From contig NC_056428.1 in NCBI RefSeq assembly GCF_905147365.1, positions 16,460,001 through 16,524,000 of the forward strand: DNA of 64,000 nt, given 5' to 3'. A model generated the notes under the pieces. That model worked only from the letters and a program-made list of their open reading frames with translations, did not search any database and was not told where the DNA came from. The stretch is from Aricia agestis. Its lineage: Eukaryota; Arthropoda; Insecta; Lepidoptera; Lycaenidae. The translations under genes and the position numbers were made by a program. Of the stretch, positions 24,377 through 35,500 are shown in pieces; position 1 is the first letter of the stretch; the number at the start of each line of letters is the position of its first letter.

Positions 24377-24768
24377 TTTGGAGCCGAGCCAAGCGGGTTT
24401 CCGAGCGTACTCCGCGGCGGGCTGTAGTTTTCCGAGCCGCCCCGTCGAGGCCGGTGCTGCTGACACGAGTGAGTCGGACCACCCCCTGGGAACCCCTCCC
24501 TTCGGAGAGACCCGAGCGAACGGTCCATCGGACGCCGGTGAGGCGACTTTTTTAGATTTCGAAAAGCTCGCCCGGTACGGCGAAAGACACTCGACCCTTG
24601 ACGAGATCGAGCGAGAAGTGAATAAAGTGCGCGTGGCCTTGGACGAAGACAGCAGGGCTCTGGACGAGGACGAGAGCCAGCAGGCCGAAGACAACTGGAG
24701 CCTCAACGTGTCGTGCGACAGCGGCGTCTACAACCGCGCATCCTCGCGCGAGTCCGGCCCCCACTCCG
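24377..24768 (+). CDS. Svil: Supervillin-like gene, exon 2
   Basis: The acceptor is tcgcag at 24371-24376 and the donor is ccg/gtgagt at 24769. The first base completes the AG left by exon 1 as a serine codon, and the exon leaves one base for exon 3, so both junctions fit in phase. It is GC-rich compared with its introns. The peptide begins L-E-P-S-Q-A-G-F-R-A-Y-S-A, then has an acidic, probably helical stretch rich in E, D, R and K (LDEIEREVNKVRVALDEDS region). No enzymatic motif is visible. At 392 bp the length is not a multiple of three, so skipping it would break the frame. An overlapping minus-strand ORF and another plus-strand frame here are shadows of this exon. Confidence 0.75.
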
Positions 24769-25224
24769 GTGAGTGTTTTCCATCAAACACCGAACACGAT
24801 CTGTCAGCTCCGATAAGTGTTCCAATTTATTTTTATCGATCGTTTCCGAGCGGTTTCTGATATATTTAGTGTTCTGGAATCTGAAGTCAACGTTTATAGC
24901 GTCGCGAAATGCGGCTTCTGACTTTAATTTACTCGATGTTTGTTTATGTTATGTTTGTTATATTTAGACGGGTGTTTGTCGACACACAATAATTTCGAAT
25001 TCTGCTAACCTTGGAAGTGTCTCGATGAATTTGGGTCAACGTATTAGGTACTACCCGACTGTCGTATCTTAGTTTTACTGCCCCTTATTAGGAATGATAG
25101 GAGTTATGAGTAAAGTACGTAGTCACGATATGGCGTGTCGGTTATTTTTCGGGCACGCATAAGATTTACTGGGCGTCTATTTCTGTTTCATGATCGACGC
25201 TAATAAAGTTTGTATTGATTTTAG

Positions 25225-25500
25225 GCGAGGAGCTAGGGTTGATTGAGAGTCAGGATATAAAGGAGAATCACGCCACTAACAGTAGCGAGGATTGGTCGCC
25301 CGCTTCCATAGAGCAGAGCCTCATTAAGATGGACCGGCAGAGGAAATCCACGGAGAATGATGCTCTCAGATCTCCGGATACGGGGAATAAGGATAGCGAT
25401 GATGAGAATGAGCATTCTGGGTTCGCCCTGGGCCTCGTGAAGAGCAACAGCGTGGTGGCCAGAGCCAGCATGTGGCAGCAGCTGCAGCAACAAGCTAAAG
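25225..25500 (+). CDS. Svil: Supervillin-like gene, exon 3
   Basis: The exon is bounded by attttag at 25218-25224 and aaag/gtgatt. It is 276 bp, a multiple of three, with phase 1 on both sides, so it could be skipped without a frameshift. The peptide is acidic and serine-rich, with a D-S-D-D-E-N-E cluster, and ends in a glutamine-rich, helix-prone piece (ASMWQQLQQQAK). The intron before it is short (456 bp). No domain is recognisable. Splice borders and phase agreement are the main evidence. Confidence 0.74.
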
Positions 25501-25923
25501 GTGATTAATTGTTATTCTGACATCACTCTCATGTGTAGTAACTGCTTTATTTAGAGATTCGGTGGTACACTTGACTAATATAATTTATTAACTTTAGCTT
25601 TAAATCCTAAAAGGGTTTTTTTGTTTGCCAATTGGAAACATCTTAAAGGCGCCAACTTAGACCAGCTTGGCGAAACTGGCTTCCCTTCCTCGTACGACTC
25701 TTATTTCTAAAAGGGTTCTGGGTATTATCTGATTGGTTAAAAGCCTGTAAAATAGAAATTATCTGTTTTGGTATCAAGCCTGAAATCTTGAAGGTTTAAT
25801 TTGACCGTACATTGATAAATACAAAAATACCCGGTATCTTTACTTTTTAATGGTCTAAAAAGATTCGAAGACTAAAAGTAATGTATTAATGTTGAAACTC
25901 ATGTGATTTTTTCTCAATTTTAG
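25501..25923 (+). other. Intron 3
   Basis: A 423-base intron with gt...ag ends. It has words such as gccaacttagaccagcttggcgaaactgg that look like a repeat fragment; nothing else seen. Confidence 0.65.
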
Positions 25924-26100
25924 GCCAGCCAAAACCGTTACTTCGTCACAGTCGCTCTAAGGTAAAGGAGGGACCATCCGTGACGGAGCGGTTTCCTATC
26001 CAGGCCGTCAGATCGCCTGTCAACAACGAATCGCCTGGAGAAGCATTCTCTCTCACTCAGTCTAAGAGCACCGCGAACGTGCTAGACAGAGACGACGATG
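25924..26100 (+). CDS. Svil: Supervillin-like gene, exon 4
   Basis: I built this exon from splice logic. The acceptor is caattttag ending at 25923 and the donor is gatg/gtgagt at 26101. Two leading bases complete a glycine codon from exon 3, followed by 58 open codons and one base carried to exon 5. The peptide is basic then acidic (QPKPLLRHSRSKVKEG at the start, LDRDDD at the end). At 177 bp it is symmetric (phase 1 on both sides) and a candidate cassette exon. It has no initiator methionine of its own. Confidence 0.72.
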
Positions 26101-26308
26101 GTGAGTGACCAGCTGGTTCATGTCGCTAAAATCATAGATCCTTTTATTTGCCCATTGTTCTAGCGTCTGCGGATACGATGCATGTAAATGCCATTACACA
26201 AGGAAGCTTCCGTTCTTTTATTGTTGGCTTTTGTTTCTTTTTTTGCATGTCCTCGACTCTGTGTATGTCCCGGGTAACGCACAATGTAATTATTGCACAC
26301 GGTGGCAG

Positions 26309-26644
26309 CTAAGCTAGACGAAGACGACCCGGCGAAGATGTCACTTATGGAGAAGATGAAGTTGTTCAACTCAAAGTTGACTCACAAGCCGCCGCCAGCG
26401 GGGCTGCCCCGGCCGAAAGAGGAGCGGGTTCCGAGGGCGTCCCGCTTAAGGACCATGCCGGTTCTGGCGAGCCAAGTCCAGGAGGCGATGGAGCAGAACG
26501 AGAGGCTCTCCAAGTCCTTAACCCACGAGGACGTCCCCAGAAACCCAGATTTCCAACTCAAAATGGAGCTGTTCCGATCGGCGAGCTCTAAAAACACGTC
26601 GTTGCGCTACCTCATGAGAAACGACGCGAAGTTTAGGAGTCTAG
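26309..26644 (+). CDS. Svil: Supervillin-like gene, exon 5 (KMKLFN motif)
   Basis: The acceptor is gtggcag ending at 26308, with a weak adjacent pyrimidine tract although one lies further upstream. The proposed donor is tctag/gtctga at 26645; gaa/gtttag at 26631 is a weaker alternative in the wrong phase for exon 6. The peptide reads AKLDEDDPAKMSLMEKMKLFNSKL near the start. As I recall, S-L-x-E/D-x-M-x-L-F-N motifs recur in vertebrate supervillins, and this is one of the best clues to the family. The rest is basic and helical in character (VQEAMEQNERLSKSL, FQLKMELFRSASSK). The exon is 336 bp, symmetric and in frame; the intron before it is only 208 bp. Confidence 0.74.
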
Positions 26645-28773
26645 GTCTGATTTTGTTTATTTGAGTTTGCTGGTTATAGCTTGTTCAGTTTGGGTGTTAA
26701 CTAATAAGGTATGTACTAATTAGCCCAGGAACCGTTTGCTGTCGGGAGATTTGGAGTTAGTCCTAACTGTTGCTTAGACCTGAGTCTTGCAAGGTGTCTG
26801 AAGATGGGTATCGAAATTTTTAATTTCGGCACCTGTCCAGCCGCCTCGTATCAATTGGGTCTAAACAAACGTCGGATCTGGAACTCGAAACTCTTTTAAA
26901 TTATTGCTTATGCTGTTTTGATGCATGATTTTGATACACTTAGGGTCTGTTACTACAATCTTCTGTCACTTTTTAGATAGCTTAATTTATTGTTTTGTCT
27001 CTGTCACTTTTATAAAGTGGGAAAGAGACAAGCATAGAAATAAGCGATTCTAAAGCTTAGAAGATTGAGTAGCAGGCTAATGTTTTATAGAACGTAGCTC
27101 CTAAAACTAATGCATGATTGAGTAATGTTTACTTTAATCCTTTCGTTTCAGTTTTAGATTGTATTGAGTTTGTAATGTAAATAAACTTTTATTTTAACTG
27201 TTGATTTGCTTTTATTTAATACTTTAACTTTTAAGTGGTGATGATCGAAATATAGAATTACTGACAGCTCTAAAAACTAATAAACTATAGTCTATAGCTA
27301 AGTTTGAAGTGAGTCGTCACTAATAAGCCAATACTAAAATCTCTAAAACGTGCTATGGTGCAAACCGAGAAGAGTCATAAACTTCACGAGCTTTTGCCCG
27401 CGGCTTTGCTCGCGTTAAGGAGTATTATTATATACAAACTTTCCTCCCGTATTTTAACCCCTTGGAGGTGGAATTGATTAAAATCCTTAGCGGATGTCTA
27501 CGTCAATATCTACCTGCATGCCAAATTTCAGCTCGATCGGTCCAGTGGTTTGGGCTGTGCGTTGATAGATCACCATGTTAGTCAGTCACCTTTGAGTTTT
27601 ATATATATAGATTCATATTAAATGTCCACATTTATATTCTGACATTTTGCGCCTACAGCCAATCCTTGGAGCATTAAGTTCTCTAATAATTGTTTTTGTA
27701 CGAAAATGATGGATGGATGAAAAACTACGATTTCTGACACATTTCTAAGTTTCACAATGTTTTGCTATGCACAGATTTTTGTTCATCACTGCTTAACCTA
27801 ACCCACTGTAATTATTTTATGGACTTTTACCTTAACTTATACTTTCTGCCGCAGCAGAGACATTTAATGTATGGAGCTTATGTTAAAATCTACATTAAAT
27901 TAAGTAAATAATCATCAGATCTCTCTGGGTGGCCGTTAGGCCTACTTACGCCAGTCTGGGTTAATGTAATCTTGGATTTATTTGCTACTTTTATTTGCTA
28001 TCTCTTTCTTTCTTTGTGTTTATTAAAAAACAATGCTACTCGACTAACGAGTATAATCTGGTCGCGTATAACGTAGAATATTTCATGTACTCAGCGCTTT
28101 AAATCTCTTCACACATCCGCGATAGCAACGTTTTGAACGTACTTAGTAACTCAGACTGGTGTAAGTAAGCATTACAATTCAACCTACTATAATAATATTG
28201 TGTACAAGTACAACATAATGAATTAACGACAATAACACTTGGGTGCTCCATTTTGACAGATGTTTGGTTTGGCGATTGACCAACGATTGTATATAGGAAG
28301 TAAATCAAGGGTACATTGCAGTATTTCTGTATATAATAATTTGTATTACATGGAGTTGTTTATGAATTAACCAAAGTGTTTCAATGCAGAGGCATATAAT
28401 TGCTTTTTTAATGACGTTTTATTATTTCCAATTATGCCTGCAACGCCTGCAAAATAATATACATCATTCTGTAAAACAGAATAATTATTGTTTATAAAAA
28501 ATGTGTCTTGTGTCTATGAATTTTCACTTCACAATTTTCTGTTAACTATGATTTTTGTGTTTTGGTTTTATAGTGTTCTCTTAATCGCTATGATTTTCAA
28601 AACTTAAACCTTTCTTAACACCAATGAAAATAATATTTTTATACTTAATGGCTAACTCAGCTTGACAACTGGCTACGTAATTTTCTGACATGCCTTATTT
28701 CTATTGCTATAAGGTCAAAAATTCCCTGTCTTCGGCTGCACCTATATATTAACACAAAATTATCACATTCTAG
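26645..28773 (+). other. Intron 5
   Basis: About 2.1 kb. It holds the minus-strand Helitron at 27385-27611 and otherwise AT-rich sequence without gene signals. Confidence 0.65.
27385..27611 (-). mobile_element. Helitron-type element in intron 5 (minus)
   Basis: The reverse complement reads TCTATATATATAAAACTCAAAGG...gccgcgggcaaaagctcgtg. It is a close inverted match to 31039-31269. Confidence 0.85.
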
Positions 28774-28907
28774 ATCTCGACGACGACGATTCGCCAACAG
28801 AACGAGCCCAGAGGATGATCACACCAGAAGTACGAGGCATCTTGAAGACCGGCTCCACGACCATACCCTCCAAAACTAAAATTTTGGCTAAAGGAGAAAG
28901 CTCGGAG
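28774..28907 (+). CDS. Svil: Supervillin-like gene, exon 6
   Basis: The exon runs from ttctag/at to tcggag/gtaaat. Phase 1 enters and phase 0 leaves, as exons 5 and 7 require. It encodes about 45 residues: an acidic start (DLDDDDSPTERAQRM), then ITPEVRGILKTGS, which carries one more G-I-L-K motif like the array in exon 1, and a basic end. It is too short to stand out as an ORF and was found from its splice borders. It lies between two inverted copies of one Helitron family (27385-27611 and 31039-31269). Confidence 0.72.
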
Positions 28908-29497
28908 GTAAATATTTTTGTACTAGTAATGTATGTATGGATTACATGAGCACATACTGGATCTAGCGCACGTTGTAATGTATTATCAGAGAATTTATAA
29001 GCAGATGACGGATCTACGTAATTTGGCCGGTTTACGTCAATCTCAACCGAAATCCGACTAACATAGACGTCTCGAATAGAGTGAAAAAGACGCCGTTATG
29101 GTTCAAAGTCTGAGGGTGTAATAAAATTATTCGTTGAACTAAACTGAATACCAGCGTTATTTCACGCCATTTTTCTAGAGGCTAGTCAATCTACTTTTGC
29201 CACAGTAAACATGATTTGTTTCCCGTTGTTGTGTGGCTAAAACATGAAACTGCTAAAATGGATGAAATATTATAATATTAAACTTACTACTCTTGTGGTA
29301 TATAAATAAAATCTCCATTAGTGTACTGGCAAAAAAGTATTTGCGTCGGGTTATCTCCAAACGAAAATACTTTGCCAACAACATAGGATCATTATGTTGG
29401 AACACGTGGACGTACCCACTCTTCAAACAAAATGAACGTTCACTGATATGGACCAGTTTCTTTTAAAGGATAATATTTAATGCGGTGCATTTATTTA

Positions 29498-29670
29498 CTA
29501 CGAGATGACCACCCATAACTCCGTTACGCGATAAATTAAATTAATTTATCGCGCTAGAAGTAAACATTTTTGCGCTACAAACTTTCCTGCGTCCTTTCAC
29601 GTCTTTCAAAGTATCTCCATACCAAATTTAAACAAAATCGATTCAGCGGTTTAAGCATTAAGAGGATACA
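29498..29670 (-). mobile_element. Degraded Helitron fragment in intron 6
   Basis: It keeps cgagatgaccacccataactccgtta..gcg, tttcacgtctttcaaagtatctcc and aaatcgattcagcggttt of the 9257 family. Confidence 0.65.
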
Positions 29671-29699
29671 CCAAGGGCTAGAGAAATGAAAAAAAAGTA

Positions 29700-30160
29700 C
29701 GTGTAATATCTATAGCTGTCTCCCTTACCTCAAGCCTATACCGCAGAACGCGATAGAGACAACTGCAGAAAATCCAGGAAATCAACGATTCGTTGTCCCC
29801 TGATTCCTTCTCCAAAACTTAACTGATTTAAGTACTTTTTTCATTAAAGATTAAAAAAAAGGCTTGAGCTGTGTTCCTATGTTTTGCTTTTTTTTGTATA
29901 ATCTAGTCAAATCTGTTTTCTGGACGTTTGAACACAGCGGAAAATCTGGCAATTTTTTTAGGTTTTTGAACGTTCATATCTTATTTAATAATTAAATTAT
30001 GAAAAAAAAAGAAAACATAGGGACATTGTATTAGTGGCCGTAGATATTCAGGAAAAAAATTATAACTCTATTAGCATTATCCAGGGAGGAAACAGGGGAC
30101 AACGTTTGTATGGAAAAAATGGCGGTGTGGAATCCTCTTAAGAGGTAACATAATATTAGT
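29700..30160. repeat. Unclassified repeat-like block in intron 6
   Basis: Contains tagctgtctcccttacctcaagcc and aaaatggcggtgtggaatcctct, words I associate with lepidopteran dispersed repeats. Ends not resolved. Confidence 0.35.
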
Positions 30161-30233
30161 AAGGATACATAGTAAATATTTACATTGATGCCATAAAAGA
30201 ATAAAGAAATAACTAATATTTTGTATATTTCAG

Positions 30234-31019
30234 GGGCTGAAGGACGAGGGAATCGACAGTTCCTCTGAAGATGATTCCGTTACTTCCAGCGTATCATCGT
30301 CAGAGAAGAGCTCATCATCAGAGAGTTCCGACGAGATGCCCGGACCCAAAGCCAGGAGGTTCCAGCGGAAAAACAAGCTCAAACAGTCCAGAACAGAATC
30401 TGACATAACCAGAGTCAAAGATCCGTTCCCGCGCAAAATACAACTACCAGGAGCGGCAGAGTTCAAGGAGAGATTGAATCAAGCTAAGAACCAAGGAATT
30501 TTGAATCAGACCAAGAACCAAGAAATATTGAATCAGACCAAGAACCAAGAAATATTGAATCAGGTCAAGAACCAAGAAATTTTGAATCAGGCCAAGAACC
30601 AAGAATTAATGAATGAGGCCAAGAACCAGGAGGTAATAAATCAAACTAAGAATCAAGAAATATTTAATCAGGCTAAGAACCATGAGATATTAAATCAGGC
30701 CAATAAACAAGTTTTAAACCATGCTAAACCACAGGAGGTTAAAGCACCAATAATGCTTGCGAAATTAGCAAGAAAGCCTTCCGAAGAAGCGAAAGTAGAA
30801 GATGATAAATTCAAGAAGATTGTCAAGCCAACTGAACCGCTACAGCTCGGCAAGCTGCGGCGGCCTATGGAAAAAGCTGTGTCTATGGATGAGAAACCGC
30901 CGTTGCTCAAAATATCCACGTTGAATCAGGCCGCTAAGAACAGATTCTTTGGGTTAGAAGGAAAGAATGAGAAGAGTGTCGATGAGCTCACGGCTGCAGT
31001 AAGAAAGTATATACAACCG
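30234..31019 (+). CDS. Svil: Supervillin-like gene, exon 7 with 9-residue repeats
   Basis: The acceptor is tatatttcag at 30224-30233 and the donor is ccg/gtaagt at 31020. The frame is open from the acceptor, 34 codons before the first ATG at 30336. At 786 bp it is in phase 0 on both sides. It starts with a phospho-acceptor-like acidic/serine tract (DSSSEDDSVTSSVSSSEKSS), then a basic patch (KARRFQRKNKLKQ), then about eight tandem copies of a K-N-Q-E-I-L-N-Q-x unit, then KPTEPLQLGKLRRPMEK and a helical tail ending VRKYIQP. The repeat could form an asparagine/glutamine-rich helix or coil; its function is unknown. Confidence 0.76.
30474..30740 (+). repeat. In-frame 27-bp coding minisatellite in exon 7
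   Basis: About eight good copies of a 27-bp unit run from 30486, each encoding a variant of K-N-Q-E-I-L-N-Q-[TVA], followed by one or two degraded units. Nearly all differences are substitutions, so the frame is kept throughout. Copy number is likely to vary between individuals or species; that is inference. Confidence 0.9.
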
Positions 31020-31038
31020 GTAAGTAATATTACAATAA

Positions 31039-31269
31039 TCTATATATATAAAACTCAAAGGTGACTGACTGACATGGTGATCTATCAACGCACAGCCCAA
31101 AACACTGGACCGATCGGGCTGAAATTTGGCACGCAGGGAGATATTATGACGTAGGCATCCGCTAAGAAAGGATCTTAATCAATTCCACCTCCAAGGGGCT
31201 AAAATAGGGGATTTAAGTTTGTATATAATAATACTTCTTAACGCGAGCGCAGCCGCGGGCAAAAGCTCG
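31039..31269 (+). mobile_element. Helitron-type element in intron 7 (plus)
   Basis: TCTATATATATAAAACTCAAAGG...cgcagccgcgggcaaaagctcg, starting 20 bases after the exon 7 donor. The terminal CTAG has become CTCG. Confidence 0.85.
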
Positions 31270-32223
31270 TGTTTTATAATCCGTTTAATTTTTTATTTAT
31301 TTAAATGTAAACTAAAATTTAAAAAAAATGGCCGTTCTCCTATGTTATTGCCAGATTCATCTACTCTCTAGCGGTTTTGTTAAAATATTGACTAATCGTA
31401 AACGCTGTTGAATACACAAACTCCTGTTAATAAACATCTGAATTTTTTTTTTTTTGAAGATTGATTCGAAATCAAATTGAAGGTATATGTTATGTGATTA
31501 CTGGTTAGATTATTAAATACCAAAATACTATCGGCATGCTTAGGTTATTCATTAAAATAACACCTGAACCAAATAGTTTCGTAAAGTAATGCAGTAGACC
31601 TTATACGCCACTTTTGTAGCTGCAACGCTATCTCTGTGTTACTTAAGCGAAATTCAGTCTTTTTGAGAAGATGTCTCTTTTTAATGTATGAAGAAATTGA
31701 GTTTTGAGTGATATTTTATGTCCCTGAAAATACAGTTTTTGCATCATAAACGAGTCTTGGCGTATTATTGCCACTAAGTAGGTACATATATTTTTTATAC
31801 TAGTCTCATCTCTGTATCTTATCGTCTATACTCGTCTGTGCTGGAGATAGGCCCTGGCCCTAGCAAAGTACAAAGAGGTCTACGTACTTTGATACTAGAT
31901 ATGCCAATAATAAAAAAAATGTAGTATAACATCTTGGAGTAAGAATAATTGGGTGCGTTGATCTACATCAATTAACATAATATCCAACTTTTGAAGTGTT
32001 ATTATTCAGGTGTTTTGATCTATATCAAGTATCAAATAATGTATTCCACGTCATACTAAGCCAATAATAGGACTTTCTGTAGTATGACCTCTTGAAGTTC
32101 TAATAATAATAATTTTGTGTTTTGGTCCGCATATCGAGAATAATTGGGTGTTTTATTTATTTAAAAATGACACCTGTGGTATCTGTCTTGTAATAATTAT
32201 TATATTATCATCTCTTATCTTAG
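31270..32223 (+). other. Rest of intron 7
   Basis: AT-rich with two similar tandem blocks about gtagtataacatcttg / gtagtatgacctcttgaagt (31920-32100). No element with ends. Confidence 0.5.
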
Positions 32224-32327
32224 GTGAGCAAGTCCCTGTCCGTCGCCGCGATGGAGGGCGGGTCGGGCAGCGACGGTGAGAGCAGTGGCGGCCGGGAGGT
32301 GCGACACATCAACACGCGGCGACAGAG
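32224..32327 (+). CDS. Svil: Supervillin-like gene, exon 8, last one visible
   Basis: A short GC-rich exon between tatcttag and cagag/gtcagt. Phase 0 enters, 34 codons are open, and two bases are left over, so the next exon must supply one. The peptide is V-S-K-S-L-S-V-A-A-M-E-G-G-S followed by a glycine/serine/acidic linker and a basic end. Its GC content stands out sharply from the flanks. I found no downstream partner exon, so the gelsolin-like and headpiece domains expected of a supervillin are either beyond the window or in short exons I missed. Confidence 0.7.
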
Positions 32328-32472
32328 GTCAGTCACTTTATATTACCAACTTGCTTTTACCCGTGGCTTGGAATTTTGAAAACGAAATAATTTCAGAAAA
32401 AAAATACATTTTATACCTACATAAAACCAGCTGACCCGGCAAACGTTGTTTTGTCGTATAAATTGTTTCTAG

Positions 32473-32667
32473 TCTTATAAGTATCTTTAAACGAGCAATT
32501 CTTGTTTATATATAATTGGAATCTCGGAATCGGCTCCAACGATTTTCATGAAATTTAGTATATACGGGGTTTCGGGGGCGATAAATCGATCTAGCTAGGA
32601 ATCATTTTCAGAAAATGTCATTTTATTCGTGTTTTATCGAATACCGAGCAAAGCTCGGTCAAATAGT
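32473..32667 (+). mobile_element. Uninterrupted copy of the 14388 Helitron family
   Basis: TCTTATAAGTATCTTTAAACGAGC...gagcaaagctcggtcaaatag. It preserves the site that is split at 14466/15057. The CTAG terminus is lost. Confidence 0.82.
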
Positions 32668-32692
32668 AAAAACCTATTCTCAGGTCTAACGA

Positions 32693-32851
32693 ATGTACTA
32701 TCAGAGAAGTTGATTCCTATGCAAATCGGGGACCTAAGTAGTTTGTTTGCGTTACGTCAAACCCAGCTGACAGATCACAATTAACATTGAATTGACATAT
32801 TCGACCAAATAACTGTCAATTGCATAGGAATCAACTTCCTCGATGGTACAT
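32693..32851. mobile_element. MITE with agttgattcctatgca arms
   Basis: atgtactatcagagaagttg...ctatgca on the left is matched by tgcataggaatcaacttcctcgatggtacat on the right. About 159 bp. Confidence 0.85.
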
Positions 32852-34004
32852 ACAAAATGTTATTAAAATAGGTTGAGTCGTTTTGGAGGAGTTCGCGCAC
32901 AAACACTGTGACATGAGAATTTTGTATATTAGATAATATTATGTTATTCAGAAACACACCAGCCTTCTATCGATGTTTAATTTTTTGCAATCGGACCAGT
33001 AGTTTCAGACAAAAAAACAAACTACTTCTTTATTACGTTAGTGTACATTTTCATAGTAAACGTAAAGCAAAGAGACATGGACTCAACCATACACTGTAAC
33101 ACGAGCCAAAACAATAGCTAGTAATGATGACTTACAGATTACCGCAAACGATTGAGTTTTTTGTGACCATTAAATATATGTTTGTAGACCTTCCTTTTTT
33201 ACGCGTTTTCCGTCAGCCAATCAGAGGTGCCATCTGTGGCTAATTAACTTCAGTAACCGTACATCATATTATGATTTATTATTATTATTGGTCCGGGCGA
33301 CAAAACTAATTGTTTCAAAATAATATGTTATAGCTTGAAATTCAAAACTGTTCGGTTTACGTCAATCCCTGGCAAATATAAAATATGTAAAAAAATATAA
33401 TGATTCTTAATAAAAAATGTGGGATCTACGATAAAAAAGCAACTTTCTGGGCATAACCGCATATCAAAAAAACTTTGAAATTAACATAAAAGAACGTCAC
33501 AGTCGACGAGTCAACAAAAACGTTCATAACAGTCGGAAGTCGGAACATACATAAAAGTCAGAACGTCGGAGTCAAAGGCAATGGTATGCGACGGTGCGTT
33601 CAGAAGTCGCAAACATTTTCACCATTAAATTTGCAAACTGATGCCACAAATCGCGATAAACGAAAGACAAATTTTTGATATGCAATATGAAGTTTCGAGT
33701 TACATTAATATTATGATTCTCATACGTCACTTAAGACTTTATATTGAAGATCTGTGGCAAGTATTACACGCATCAATATTATAACGATTCCGTGATAATA
33801 TTGATGGTGTAATAGGCCGAATCGCTGTATCACAGTACACTTGTGAATCGCGTGATACTAGAATCGTGATAATTTAACGTTCAAAAAAATGTAAAGTTCA
33901 AAATTTTTCTGTGATTATATTATATGTGTATGATAGACAGATACAGTGTTGCCACTTGCCACCTTAGCACAGCACTTCACAGCAGGTACTGCAGGCAGTC
34001 TTTA
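32852..34004. other. Post-exon 8 region, no gene seen
   Basis: AT-rich sequence, most simply intron. No exon in the needed phase was found. Confidence 0.5.
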
Positions 34005-34330
34005 TTTTTTATGAAATAAGGGGGCTAACGAGAAAACGGGTCACCTGATGGAAAGCAACTTCCGTCGCCCATGGACACTCGCAGCATCAGAAGAGCTGCA
34101 AGTGCGTTGCCGGCCTTTTAAGAAAGAATAGGGTAATAGGGGAGGGTAGGGAAGAGAAGGGAATTGTAGAGAGTAGGTAGTGGAATAGGGTAGGGGATTG
34201 GCCCTCCGGTAAACTCACTCACTCGGCGAAACAGAGCGCAAGTGTGTAACACCTGCCTATGAGGTCTGTTCTTCAAAATATTCTTTGCCACTTGTATAAT
34301 TTGTAATGATCCAAACTCCAATAAAATCAG
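34005..34330 (-). mobile_element. LINE 3'-end fragment
   Basis: aagggggctaacgagaaaacgggtcacctgatgg...ttgccggccttttaag matches the LINE end at 48060-48170; after that the two diverge. 34140-34200 is a ggtaggg-type low-complexity tract. Confidence 0.75.
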
Positions 34331-35098
34331 TTAAATTATAATATCACAACAACTGCAGACGTCTTATAGAAAAAAAAAACTATGCCACCTGCACGTAATT
34401 AATAATCATATTGTTATCATGTCAAGTTAATAATGTTTTGCACATTTTGTATTTTCTTTGCATATTTATGAGAAACTACCGAAATGTAGGTGGTAGGACA
34501 TGTGAAATAAATTGTTGTGTAAATTTTTCAAGGATTGGCGATAACAATAATTAGCAAGTCTTCTACTATTCAATTACAATTATTTGACAGTCTAATGATA
34601 TATAGGTGAGTTATATATTTCTCTTTATGGATATATAATATTATAATATTATTATAACTAAAAAGAGAAATAGCGAAAAAATGTCTACTGCCCATTTTTT
34701 CTTTTTTGGAAGTATTATGAATGGTGTTTTTCGCGGTTGGTGTCGTTTGTGTAAACAGCCTAGCAGAAAAAGATAAGCCTTATGTAACATTGCGGTAATC
34801 GTGCCCATAACGAGATAATGATTGGGTAATTTTGTCCACAAAAACCCTAAATCTCCACAAAAAGGCGATGTAGTGACTAGTGAAGCAAAAAGTTAATCAC
34901 TTTTCTTGGATTAAAGAGAAAGTTATTATGAAAGTGCTGATTACACTAGGTACTACTAATAATATAATAGTCATTTCATACCTACAGAAATTTGACTTTT
35001 AACAATAATTATTTTGAGGTCACTTATGGAAGTTAAAATCTCGATACATGCTCGTGAATAAACAGTATAATTTATGTTAGTCTCGTGGCTACATTTTT
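34331..35098. other. No gene seen
   Basis: AT-rich; short ORFs only. Confidence 0.55.
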
Positions 35099-35500
35099 AG
35101 GGTTCCGTAGCCAAATGGCAAAAAACGGAACCCTTATAGATTCGTCATGTCTGTCTGTCTGTCCGTCCGTATGTCACAGCCATCTTTCTCCGAAACTATA
35201 AGAGCTATACTATTGAAACTTGGTACAAGTAGATGAAATCTGTGAACCGCTTTAAGATTTTGATGCAAAAATGGAAAAAATATTAAAAAAATATATGATA
35301 TACATTACTACATGGTTCGAACGAGATCTAGCCAGTAGTTTTTTTTTATACGTCATAAATGGTAAACCTTAATTTAACTTTCATTAAATCAACTGAAATA
35401 TGAAAATAAATCAAAAGCCTCTTAATTTCATAAAAATAAACCTTATTGCTGCTGCGGAACTCTTCATGCAGGGCGAGTCCAACTCGCATTTGCCGGTTCT
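35099..35500 (+). repeat. agggttcc-family variant
   Basis: agggttccgtagccaaatggcaaaaaacggaacccttat, gtctgtctgtccgtccg, and an end ggaactcttcatgcagggcgagtccaactcgcatttgccgg. Confidence 0.8.

Noticed and set aside
24378..24860. A 160-residue ORF taken as an independent gene
   Set aside because: Its first codon is TTG, it starts one base after an acceptor, and it passes through a gtgagt donor at 24769. It is exon 2 plus intron.
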